This document shows positions 42,111 through 49,426 of a stretch of 64,000 nucleotides of DNA, one piece after another. Under the pieces are notes generated by a model that was not told where the DNA came from, searched no databases, and saw only the letters and a program-made list of their open reading frames with translations. The stretch spans positions 1 to 64,000 of the forward strand of contig NZ_PHSU01000019.1 of assembly GCF_002814235.1 (NCBI RefSeq). Direction: 5' to 3'. The first letter of the stretch is position 1, and every line of letters begins with the position of its first letter. A program made the translations under genes and the position numbers. The stretch comes from Pseudomonas sp. QS1027 (GTDB lineage: Bacteria > Pseudomonadota > Gammaproteobacteria > Pseudomonadales > Pseudomonadaceae).

Positions 42111-42707
42111 CTAGCCGAACTTCACCAGGTTCAAAATTGCCAGCGGGCCGCCCGGGAACTGCACGAGACGACCTTCAGATTCGCCTCCCAGGTCCACGGT
42201 GGCAAAGCCCAAGCGTTCGGCGAGATCGCTGACGGTCTTCTTCGCAGCGGCATCTTCTCCCGAGACAAATAGCACGCGGCGGCCGCCCTCGGCTTCGGGA
42301 TCGGCATCCAGTAAAGGTGCTACCAAATGGTTGAAGGCTTTGACGACGCGAGCACCGGGTGCCCACTCGGCCACGGCTCGGCTGGATGCGCGACCGCCAA
42401 GGTCAACGGCCTGGTAGGACGGTACTTCGACGGCATTGTTGGCATCGACCAAGATGCGACCATTCCAAGGTCCGAGATCTTTTAGCGCGCCTTCCAAGCG
42501 ATCCCAATTGACCGCGACAAATACCAGGTCGGCCTGGGATGCTTCTTGAAGGCTCACGGCTTTGATGTGCGGGCCGAGCTCTTTGACCAGATCCTGCAAT
42601 GACTGCGGGCCGCGGCTGTTGGCAATAGTCGCGTCGATGCCATGGCGGGCGAGTTTGCGAGCGATAGCCGAGCCGATTGCGCCTGCGCCGATAATTGAGA
42701 TGCTCAT
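42111..42707 (-). CDS. NADPH-dependent F420-reductase-like oxidoreductase (NpdG family)
   Basis: A 198-residue Rossmann-fold protein. The dinucleotide-binding motif is SIIGAGAIGSAIARKL at the N terminus, followed by a short NADP-binding domain and the VKAFNHL segment, as in the coenzyme F420-dependent NADP oxidoreductase family. Pseudomonas does not make F420, so the natural substrate is probably another quinone or flavin-like compound. ATG 42707 is chosen over an upstream in-frame start because AAAGGAACCATC precedes it. It is divergent from a LysR gene, a typical regulator-target pair. Confidence 0.8.
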   Translation of the reverse strand: MSISIIGAGAIGSAIARKLARHGIDATIANSRGPQSLQDLVKELGPHIKAVSLQEASQADLVFVAVNWDRLEGALKDLGPWNGRILVDANNAVEVPSYQAVDLGGRASSRAVAEWAPGARVVKAFNHLVAPLLDADPEAEGGRRVLFVSGEDAAAKKTVSDLAERLGFATVDLGGESEGRLVQFPGGPLAILNLVKFG

Positions 42708-42801
42708 GATGGTTCCTTTAGATGATGGGGGAGCAATGTTTGCTGAGTTCAATTTAGGCGCTTTCAGGTGTCAGTGTTAGTTGTCGTCCGGTAGTATCTG
42801 T

Positions 42802-42818
42802 TTCAAGCATTGCTTGAA
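42802..42818. promoter_or_regulatory. Perfect palindrome next to the lysR start
   Basis: TTCAAGCATTGCTTGAA is a 17-base palindrome with a central T. It ends six bases before ATG 42825, overlapping the ribosome-binding region of the LysR gene, and lies 95 bases from the divergent oxidoreductase. It could be the LysR site or an mRNA hairpin that limits LysR translation. Confidence 0.5.
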
Positions 42819-42824
42819 GGTGAA

Positions 42825-43763
42825 ATGATGGAGACGCTCGCAAACCTGGAGTCTTTTGTGCGCAGTGCCGAGACAGGAAGCTTTTCGGCGGCCGGGCGTC
42901 GATTGGCATTGACGCCTGCGGCGGTCAGCCGCAACGTCGCGCACCTGGAGCGCAATCTCGGCGTGCGGCTGTTCCAGCGCAGCACACGCGGTTTGATGTT
43001 GACCGAGGCCGGTGAACGCTTCCTGGTATCGGTACAAGGGGGGCTCGACAGTATTCAAGGCGCGATTGCCGACATCACGGTCAATGCCGGACAACCTTCC
43101 GGGGTGCTGAAGCTGAATGCCGCGCCAGGGTTGGGGATGGAATACTTGCTACCACTGATGCCCGAGTTCCTCGAACGCTATCCGGCAGTGATACCGGACT
43201 GGACCTTCGATAACCGTCCGCTGGATCTTATCGCTGGAGGCTTCGACGCTGCGATCGGTGGCGGATTCGACTTGCCGCTTGGAATGGTTGCGCGCGAACT
43301 GGCAAGGATTCATGTCATTGCGGTGGCGTCACCGGCGTTTATGCAAGGTAAAAATCGCCCTAAGGATCCCACTGAGCTTTCAGCGCTCGCCGGGCTGGCA
43401 ATGCGCTCGGCACTCAATAACCGCGTGCGTACGCATGTCATGCGAAACGGGGCTGGAGACGAGATGACTGCGGTGCAAAAGCCGATTATGTTTATGAATG
43501 ATCCGGACGCTGTGTGTCGCGCCGCACTGCTGGGCCTTGGCGTCTGTCTGATTGCCATGCCCCACGCGCTGCCACATTTGAAAAGTGGTGCTTTGGAATG
43601 GCTGCTACCTGATTGGCATTGTGATTTCGGTCCGATTTCACTCTACTTCGCCAGCCAGAAACTGCTACCCGCCAAGACCCGCGCTTTTGTCGATTTCGTC
43701 ACGCAAGCATTTCGTACGCAGAAACTTGCAGAAGTTTTTTCTGGCAAATTGCGGGCGCCATAA
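42825..43763 (+). CDS. LysR-family regulator
   Basis: A 312-residue LysR protein with N-terminal HTH (SFVRSAETGSFSAAGRRLAL, then TPAAVSRNVAHLERNLG) and an effector domain of the usual length. ATG 42825 follows GAAGGTGAA and is directly followed by a second ATG. It probably controls the divergent NpdG-like oxidoreductase gene, sharing a 117-base intergenic region with a perfect palindrome. Its effector is unknown. Downstream lies a short remnant of a transporter gene read in the same frame after the stop. Confidence 0.88.
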   Translation: MMETLANLESFVRSAETGSFSAAGRRLALTPAAVSRNVAHLERNLGVRLFQRSTRGLMLTEAGERFLVSVQGGLDSIQGAIADITVNAGQPSGVLKLNAAPGLGMEYLLPLMPEFLERYPAVIPDWTFDNRPLDLIAGGFDAAIGGGFDLPLGMVARELARIHVIAVASPAFMQGKNRPKDPTELSALAGLAMRSALNNRVRTHVMRNGAGDEMTAVQKPIMFMNDPDAVCRAALLGLGVCLIAMPHALPHLKSGALEWLLPDWHCDFGPISLYFASQKLLPAKTRAFVDFVTQAFRTQKLAEVFSGKLRAP

Positions 43764-43928
43764 ATTTTGGCGAAGACACCAGTGTCGGCTCCGATGGCAC
43801 CTGCCTGGTATCTGTTGGTGGCCATATGCGTCAGCCTGTTCGCGCTGATCCCCGGATTGATAGCGAAAACAGCGCCCGCCAGCGGTTGGTCGCTCAGATC
43901 TCCACCAGGGCGAATCGAGGTGACATAA
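43764..43928 (+). pseudogene. Remnant of the C-terminal end of an MFS transporter
   Basis: Directly after the LysR stop, in the same frame, 54 codons are open. They encode SAPMAPAWYLLVAICVSLFA followed by LIPGLIAKTAPA, which reads like the last membrane helix and tail of an MFS metabolite transporter. There is no start and nothing else of a transporter upstream. It may be what is left of an aromatic or shikimate permease gene next to pobA. The assignment rests on a single helix-like segment, so it is tentative. Confidence 0.35.
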
Positions 43929-43998
43929 CCCGAGTCAGCAGCACCTGGAGTGGCTCAATCTGCAGCGGGCTGTTGATCCTGGTGCCCAGGCGCTGGCG

Positions 43999-45183
43999 CT
44001 ACTCAATGGCTTCATAGGGCAGCCCGACATAGTTTTCGGCAATCGTCTTGCGTCCGGCGGCCGAGCCTGTGAAGTAATCGAGTTCGCTCTTCTGGAGACG
44101 CTGGCCGAAAACGTCAGTCTCGGGGAAACGGTGGAGGATCGAGGTCATCCACCAGGAAAAACGTTCGGCTTTCCAGACCCGACGCAGGCAGATTGACGAA
44201 TACTTCTGCAGCAAGTCGGTGCGACCCTCGCGATAAACCTTGAGCAGGATCCGGTACAGCGTGCTGACATCGCTCGCCGCCAGGTTCAAGCCTTTGGCGC
44301 CGGTGGGCGGAACGATATGGGCCGCATCGCCGAGCAGGAACAGTCGACCATATTGCATGGGTTCGACGACAAAGCTGCGCAAGGGCGCGATGCTCTTTTC
44401 AATCGAGGGGCCGGTGACCAATTGCTCGGCGATAGCGGTCGGCAAGCGGCGTTTGAGCTCTTCCCAGAAGCGTTCGTCCGACCAGTCCTCGACCTTTTCC
44501 TCGGCGCCCACTTGCACGTAATAACGGGTACGTGTCGGCGAGCGCATGCTGCACAAGGCGAAGCCTCGCTCATGGTTGGAGTAGATCAGTTCATGGCTGA
44601 CCGGCGGGGTGTCGGCCAGGATTCCCAACCAGCCAAAGGGGTAGACCCGTTCAAAAATCTTCAGCGTCTCTGGCGGTATCGATTGTCGGGATACACCGTG
44701 AAAGCCGTCGCAGCCGGCAATGTAATCGCAGTCCAGGCGCACAGTCTCGCCGTGATGTTCGAAGGTCACGTAAGGATTGTCGCTCTGCATGCCGTGGGGC
44801 TGCACATTCTCGGCCTCGTAAAGAGTCATTGCGCCCACGGCGGCACGTGCGTCCATCAAGTCACGGGTGACTTCGGTCTGACCGTAGACCATGACCGTTC
44901 TGCCCTCGGTCAGTGCCTTGAGGTCGATGCGCTCACAGCGTCCGTCGAAAGCCAGTTCGAAGCCGTCATGCACCAGGCCTTCGGCATCCATGCGCGCGCT
45001 GACATCGGCTTCGCGCAACAGATCGACCATGCCTTGTTCCAGCACACCGGCGCGAATGCGCGAGAGGATGTATTCGGGATTCTTGCGTTCGACGATGACG
45101 TTGTCGATGCCGGCGCGGTGCAGCAGTTGACCGAGCAAAAGTCCGGACGGGCCGCAGCCGATGATAGCGACTTGGGTTTTCAT
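43999..45183 (-). CDS. pobA: 4-Hydroxybenzoate 3-monooxygenase
   Basis: A 394-residue flavin monooxygenase that converts 4-hydroxybenzoate to protocatechuate with NADPH and O2. FAD motif GCGPSG is at residues 9-14; the second FAD motif GDAAHIVPPTGAKG is present. Substrate and catalytic residues lie at the classical numbers: Tyr201, Ser212, Arg214, Tyr222, Pro293 and Tyr385. Length equals the P. fluorescens enzyme. ATG 45183 is chosen because CTACCCTCC is the reverse of a ribosome-binding site before it. The gene is divergent from the AraC-type pobC, its known kind of activator. Confidence 0.97.
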   Translation of the reverse strand: MKTQVAIIGCGPSGLLLGQLLHRAGIDNVIVERKNPEYILSRIRAGVLEQGMVDLLREADVSARMDAEGLVHDGFELAFDGRCERIDLKALTEGRTVMVYGQTEVTRDLMDARAAVGAMTLYEAENVQPHGMQSDNPYVTFEHHGETVRLDCDYIAGCDGFHGVSRQSIPPETLKIFERVYPFGWLGILADTPPVSHELIYSNHERGFALCSMRSPTRTRYYVQVGAEEKVEDWSDERFWEELKRRLPTAIAEQLVTGPSIEKSIAPLRSFVVEPMQYGRLFLLGDAAHIVPPTGAKGLNLAASDVSTLYRILLKVYREGRTDLLQKYSSICLRRVWKAERFSWWMTSILHRFPETDVFGQRLQKSELDYFTGSAAGRKTIAENYVGLPYEAIE

Positions 45184-45337
45184 GGAGGGTAGTCCTGTCT
45201 GGTACCGCTGAAGGCATGAGGCCTTGCGGGGCACTGTTGTTTTTGTCTCCTGTATTTTTAGTGGCTCAAGCGTGGATATGAAGGCAATATCCGAAGCATT
45301 CCATGGACTTTTCGTGGATCGTCGCAAGGGGAGGAAA

Positions 45338-46207
45338 ATGTCGAAATCATTCGCGGCACCTGTTCCGGTGTTCAAGCTCTACGGCGAGACCGGCGCCTGG
45401 CCGACCCCTGACTTGATCCATTGCGAGTCGATCCCCGAGCGCAGCAAGCTGCATGGTTGGGAAATCAAACCCCACCGGCACAGCGACCTGGTGCAGCTTC
45501 TCTACGTGCAGGCAGGGCAGGCGACGCTGAAAGTCGAGGACGAGATCCACTACATCGATTCACCTTCGCTGCAAGTCGTTCCGGCGCTGAGCGTGCATAC
45601 CTTCAAGTTCTCCGAGGATATTCAGGGCCACGTACTCAGCCTGGCGCAGCCCCTGGCCGAACAGCTCGGCGCTTCGCTCAACAGTCCGGTGTTGACCGTG
45701 GCGGCCTGTTACCCGATCGGTTCTGCGCATCCGTATCTGGACACACTGTTTTCGGCCATCACTCGGGAATACAGCGAACACCAGCCCGGTCGTGATCCCA
45801 TGCTGCAATCGTTGATCACGGTGCTGTCCATCTGGCTCAGTCGCCGCAGTCTGGAGCGCACGCCGCCAGACGCCTTGCCGCTTGAACGGGGCCGCGAGCA
45901 TTTGCAGATGTTCACCCGGACACTGGAACTGCGCTTTCGCGAGCACCTGCCCATCGAGCACTATGCGGCGACGCTAGGGATCAGCACGGCTCACCTCAAT
46001 GCCCTGTGCCGACGCCTCTGCGGGCAATCGGCCTTGCAGATGATCAACCAGCGGCTGCTGCTGGAAGCCAAGCGCGATCTGGTCTACACCGCCATGACCA
46101 TCAACCAGGTGTCGGACAGCCTGGGTTTTTCCGAACCGGCCTACTTCTCGCGCTTTTTCAAGCGCGGTACAGGGCAGTCACCGAAACAATTCCGTATCCA
46201 GCGTTAG
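45338..46207 (+). CDS. pobC: PobC-like AraC-family activator of pobA
   Basis: A 289-residue AraC/XylS regulator: an N-terminal cupin domain (about residues 20-110, with HRHSDLVQLLYV) and a C-terminal double HTH (YAATLGISTAHLNALCRR, then INQVSDSLGFSEPAYFSRFF). PobC of P. putida activates pobA in response to 4-hydroxybenzoate, and this gene is divergent from pobA across 154 bases. ATG 45338 has GGGGAGGAAA upstream; the longer open frame lacks a good start. A relic of pca genes follows 33 bases after the stop. Confidence 0.9.
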   Translation: MSKSFAAPVPVFKLYGETGAWPTPDLIHCESIPERSKLHGWEIKPHRHSDLVQLLYVQAGQATLKVEDEIHYIDSPSLQVVPALSVHTFKFSEDIQGHVLSLAQPLAEQLGASLNSPVLTVAACYPIGSAHPYLDTLFSAITREYSEHQPGRDPMLQSLITVLSIWLSRRSLERTPPDALPLERGREHLQMFTRTLELRFREHLPIEHYAATLGISTAHLNALCRRLCGQSALQMINQRLLLEAKRDLVYTAMTINQVSDSLGFSEPAYFSRFFKRGTGQSPKQFRIQR

Positions 46208-46239
46208 CGGATGCCAGACCTCGAAGGCAGCGAACGGCG

Positions 46240-46364
46240 ATGAATATCGATACCTGAAATTCCGTCATCTGGTGTGTTTTCTCGAAGTGGCGCGCCAGGG
46301 CAACCCCGTGCGCCAGATGCTGGGCGCCGAACCGCAAGTCTCTGCGCAGTTGACCGGCGCCCTG
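46240..46364 (+). pseudogene. Relic of a second pca locus: start of pcaQ fused to end of pcaB
   Basis: ATGAATATCGATACC begins a stretch (46240-46301) nearly identical in DNA to the first codons of pcaQ at 5510, down to the FLEVARQG region, but with about seven bases missing so that a stop follows at codon 6. From about 46305 to 46364 the sequence instead matches the end of pcaB: translated, VRQMLGAEPQVSAQL against LRQVLAAEPQVAVQL. So everything from pcaQ codon 20 to near the end of pcaB is deleted. It sits exactly between pobC and the OprD gene, suggesting that the pca operon once stood here beside pobA. Confidence 0.75.
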
Positions 46365-46379
46365 CTTTTTTTCGGCTTG

Positions 46380-47630
46380 TTACAGCAGCGACAGAGGGTA
46401 GCTGATAATTAACCGATTCTCGTCGAACTCGTTGACGCTGTAGTCTCGACGCATGTTTGAGTTACGTAGCCTCAGCGACAGGTTCTTGAGGGTGCCTGAC
46501 TGTATGACGTAAGCCAGCTCTGACTCCCGCACCCACTCCCGGCCGTTGCTGGTGCTGGTGGTGTGCACGTTGTCGCCACGGATGTAGCGGTTCATTATCG
46601 TCAGGCCGGGGATGCCGAGGGCGGCGAAGTCGTAGTCATGACGGAGTTGCCAGGAGTGCTCGCCGGCGTTGTCGAAGCTGGAGTTATAGCTGTCGTTGGC
46701 CAGTGTGCCGCCGCTGGTGCCATTGACCCGCATCCAGTTGTCGCCGTTGACCGTTTGCAGGCCGAGGTAAAAGGTGTTGGCTGCGTACCTTGCCGAAAAC
46801 ATCCCTGACCAGGTTTTGTTATCAAGATGACCTGCCAGATGGCTGCCATCGTCCTTTCCGGTGAAGAAACCGAGGTTGGCGCCCAGTATCCAATCGCCCA
46901 TCGGCTGACGGTGAGTCAGGTTGAAATACTGTTGCTGGTAGATATCTTCCAATTGGGCATACCACACGCCGACTTGGGTGCGATTGTCGTTGAAGGTGTA
47001 CTCGGCACCACCAAAGTTGAAGCGGTCGGACGTCACCTTCGGCAGGTTGAACAGCGACATGTCCTCCATGAGGCCATCGTTGCGTGGGCTGTTGCCACGG
47101 AACTGGCCACCATAAAGCGTCAGGCCATCGATTTCCCTGGACGTGATCTGTCCCCCGCGAAAGGTTTGCGGCAGCGAGCGACCGTCATCGGAGCGCAGGA
47201 TGGGTAGTAGGGGCATCCATTCCCCGACCTTCAACTCCGTCTTGGAAAAGCGCGCCTTGACGGCCACTCCAGTACGCCCGAAATCATCTGCCGGAGAGCC
47301 GTCACTGTGGATGGGCAGCAACTGCGTGCCCCCTGTGCCCTTGCTGCCATCCAGCTTCATTGAGTACAGCCCCAGCACATCGACGCCAAAGCCGACCGTG
47401 CCTTGGGTGAAGCCGGAGCGGGCGTCGAGGATGAAACTCTGGGTCCACTCCTGGGCAGTGCGTTGCGCGTTGGCGGGGTTGACGAAATCACGATTGATGA
47501 AGAAGTTCCGAATATTCAGATTGACGTTGGCATCATCGATAAATCCGGCTGCCTGGGTAGTGAATGGAACGAGGACGCTGGCGGCGATAGCGGCTGGAAG
47601 TGCGCGGATGACATGACGAATTTCGGGCAT
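46380..47630 (-). CDS. OprD-family outer-membrane porin
   Basis: A 416-residue substrate-specific porin of the OprD/Opd family, with a signal peptide of about 27 residues (SVLVPFTTQAA), then GFIDDANVNLNIRNFFINRD, the characteristic OprD opening, and the end RLIISYPLSLL. Family members in catabolic clusters (OpdK, VanP/PhaK types) take up aromatic or hydroaromatic acids. Next to quiC and an MFS carrier, quinate/shikimate or protocatechuate is likely. ATG 47630 follows AGAAGGTCC. The MFS gene upstream is separated by a terminator, so the porin has its own promoter. Confidence 0.88.
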   Translation of the reverse strand: MPEIRHVIRALPAAIAASVLVPFTTQAAGFIDDANVNLNIRNFFINRDFVNPANAQRTAQEWTQSFILDARSGFTQGTVGFGVDVLGLYSMKLDGSKGTGGTQLLPIHSDGSPADDFGRTGVAVKARFSKTELKVGEWMPLLPILRSDDGRSLPQTFRGGQITSREIDGLTLYGGQFRGNSPRNDGLMEDMSLFNLPKVTSDRFNFGGAEYTFNDNRTQVGVWYAQLEDIYQQQYFNLTHRQPMGDWILGANLGFFTGKDDGSHLAGHLDNKTWSGMFSARYAANTFYLGLQTVNGDNWMRVNGTSGGTLANDSYNSSFDNAGEHSWQLRHDYDFAALGIPGLTIMNRYIRGDNVHTTSTSNGREWVRESELAYVIQSGTLKNLSLRLRNSNMRRDYSVNEFDENRLIISYPLSLL

Positions 47631-47718
47631 GGTAACGGACCTTCTTATAGTTATATGAGGGCATCGAATTCGGGGCTGGTTAGAGCTATTGAAAATTTCT
47701 GGCGGGGAATGCTTCAAG

Positions 47719-47746
47719 AAAAGAGGCCTGGAGGGCGACCTCTTTT
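47719..47746 (-). terminator. Rho-independent terminator after the MFS gene
   Basis: Read on the minus strand, AAAAGAGG and CCTCTTTT form an 8-base stem around a GC-rich loop, followed by CTTG; the T-rich arm serves as the U-tract. It lies 18 bases after the MFS stop codon and separates it from the porin gene. Confidence 0.65.
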
Positions 47747-47764
47747 ACCAACAATCAAGGGTGA

Positions 47765-49093
47765 TCAGTCCTTGATGACTTCAACATTGCGCGGAGACAT
47801 GAAGTACATCCAGATCAGGGCGATGAAGTACATCGCCGGGATCATCATGAGCAGCACGCTGTAGTTGTTGTTCGTCGCGGTCAGTACCGCGCCGACGATC
47901 TGGGTCATGAACATGCCGCCAATCGCTGCGCACATGCCACCGAAACCGAACACGGTACTGATCAGGTCCTTGGGCGTGTAATCCATCACCAGGCTCCAGA
48001 TATTCGCAGTCCAGGCCTGGTGTGCACCGACGGCCAGGGCGATGGCCAATACCGCAATCCACAAGCCGCTGGCATTGGCGGCGAAAATCACGCCGATGAT
48101 GGTGATCGCGAATATCAACATCGATAGCAGTCGCGACGTGGTAGCGCGCATTCCGCGACCGATCAGCCAGGAAGAAAGAATCCCGCCGCCGATACTGCCG
48201 AAGTCGGCCGTCAACCAGATCAGCATGAGTGGAATACCCATCTGGGTAACGCTGATACCCAGGTTGTATTGCTGATTGAGGAACGGCGGCAGCCAGTACA
48301 GGTAGAACCAGAACACGGGGGCCGTGAGCGCATAGGCCAAGGCAAACGCCCAGGTGCCGCGCATACGCAGGATGCGTGAGAAGGGGACTTTGACCGATGC
48401 CGGCTCGACGTCCTTGTTGATGTAATCCAGCTCACTCTGGCGCACGGTGGGGTGATCTTCAGGGTTGTGGTACTTCAAGTTCCACCACACCACCCAGATC
48501 AAGCCCAGCAGGCCCATGCAGATGAACGCCGCTTGCCAGCCCCATATGGACAGGATCAAGGGCAGCAGGGCAGGGGTCATCATCGCGCCAACGTTGGTCC
48601 CGGCATTGAATATGCCGGTCGCGACGGCGCGTTCACCGGCGGGGAACCACAGTCGCGTGGTCTTCATGCAGGACGGGTAGTTGGCGGCTTCGGTCAGGCC
48701 GAGAATGAAACGGCACACCATGAAGCCGACGGCAGAGGTCGCCAGGCCATGGGCGCCCGTGGTGAAACTCCACAGCAACACGGCCAGGAAGAATGCACGC
48801 TTGACGCCGACCCGATCGATGAAGCGGCCTTGCAGCACAAAGCCGATGGCATAACCGACCTGGAACCAGAAGTTGATGTTGGCGTAATCCATCGCCGTCC
48901 AGCTCATTTCCTTGGCGAGGAGCGGCTGCATGATGCCAAGGGCGGCGCGGTCGATGTAGTTCAGTGTGGTGGCGAAAAATACCAGGGCGAGCATGCCCCA
49001 GCGGGTTTTACCGACGGCCATGGCATCGCGGATTTTTCCACCGATACCCGGGTGCGCCGCAGTCATGCGGGAAGTTACTTCGGTATGAAACAT
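47765..49093 (-). CDS. MFS permease, anion:cation symporter type, probably quinate/shikimate
   Basis: A 442-residue twelve-segment permease of the ACS/ACT branch of the major facilitator superfamily (LNYIDRAALGIMQPLLAKEM in the first helix, GRFIDRVGVKRAF loop, RFILGLTEAANYPSCMKTTR in helix 4-5). It is divergent from quiC, with which it shares a 333-base control region, so a quinate, shikimate or dehydroshikimate substrate is inferred. The branch more often carries sugar acids. ATG 49093 is used; an internal ATG (MTAAHPG) is possible because the ribosome-binding site is weak. Confidence 0.85.
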   Translation of the reverse strand: MFHTEVTSRMTAAHPGIGGKIRDAMAVGKTRWGMLALVFFATTLNYIDRAALGIMQPLLAKEMSWTAMDYANINFWFQVGYAIGFVLQGRFIDRVGVKRAFFLAVLLWSFTTGAHGLATSAVGFMVCRFILGLTEAANYPSCMKTTRLWFPAGERAVATGIFNAGTNVGAMMTPALLPLILSIWGWQAAFICMGLLGLIWVVWWNLKYHNPEDHPTVRQSELDYINKDVEPASVKVPFSRILRMRGTWAFALAYALTAPVFWFYLYWLPPFLNQQYNLGISVTQMGIPLMLIWLTADFGSIGGGILSSWLIGRGMRATTSRLLSMLIFAITIIGVIFAANASGLWIAVLAIALAVGAHQAWTANIWSLVMDYTPKDLISTVFGFGGMCAAIGGMFMTQIVGAVLTATNNNYSVLLMMIPAMYFIALIWMYFMSPRNVEVIKD

Positions 49094-49256
49094 GGGTAAG
49101 GCCCTATTTTTGAAATTGTTATGAGCTGTCGGGTGACACGACCGAGGACGACTGGATTCCCAAGCCACTGGCTAACGCTTTTTCGGGTTCGTCCTATGAA
49201 TGTGCAGCTAGTTTTGAGCAGCGAGCGAAACAGCGTCAATTGGCAATGGCGGCTTT

Positions 49257-49291
49257 TGTTCGATAATCGAACACAAAACTAACTGGTTAGT
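49257..49291. promoter_or_regulatory. Two palindromes in the quiC / MFS control region
   Basis: The gap 49094-49426 contains TGTTCGATAATCGAACA (49257-49273, perfect with central A) and ACTAACTGGTTAGT (49278-49291, perfect arms ACTAAC/GTTAGT). The second resembles known TetR-family operators, and the TetR gene downstream of quiC is the obvious candidate to bind. The rest of the 333-base gap shows no gene. Confidence 0.5.
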
Positions 49292-49426
49292 ACATTTATG
49301 ATTGTCGTGCTAATTTCACAAGCGAATAATTCTCCGCAGCACCCGTAATGGCCCGGAACAGGCTGATCAATCCGGTGCTTTAACAGGGCGGCCCGCAGCG
49401 GCCGCATTCATCCAGGAGCCCGCAGC

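Noticed and set aside
42111..42707. F420-dependent metabolism
   Set aside because: Only the NADP-binding fold resembles that family; no F420 synthesis gene is present and pseudomonads are not known to make the cofactor.
43780..45375. A longer pobA starting at 45375
   Set aside because: The extra N-terminal stretch is not part of the flavoprotein; ATG 45183 gives exactly 394 residues with active-site residues at classical numbers.
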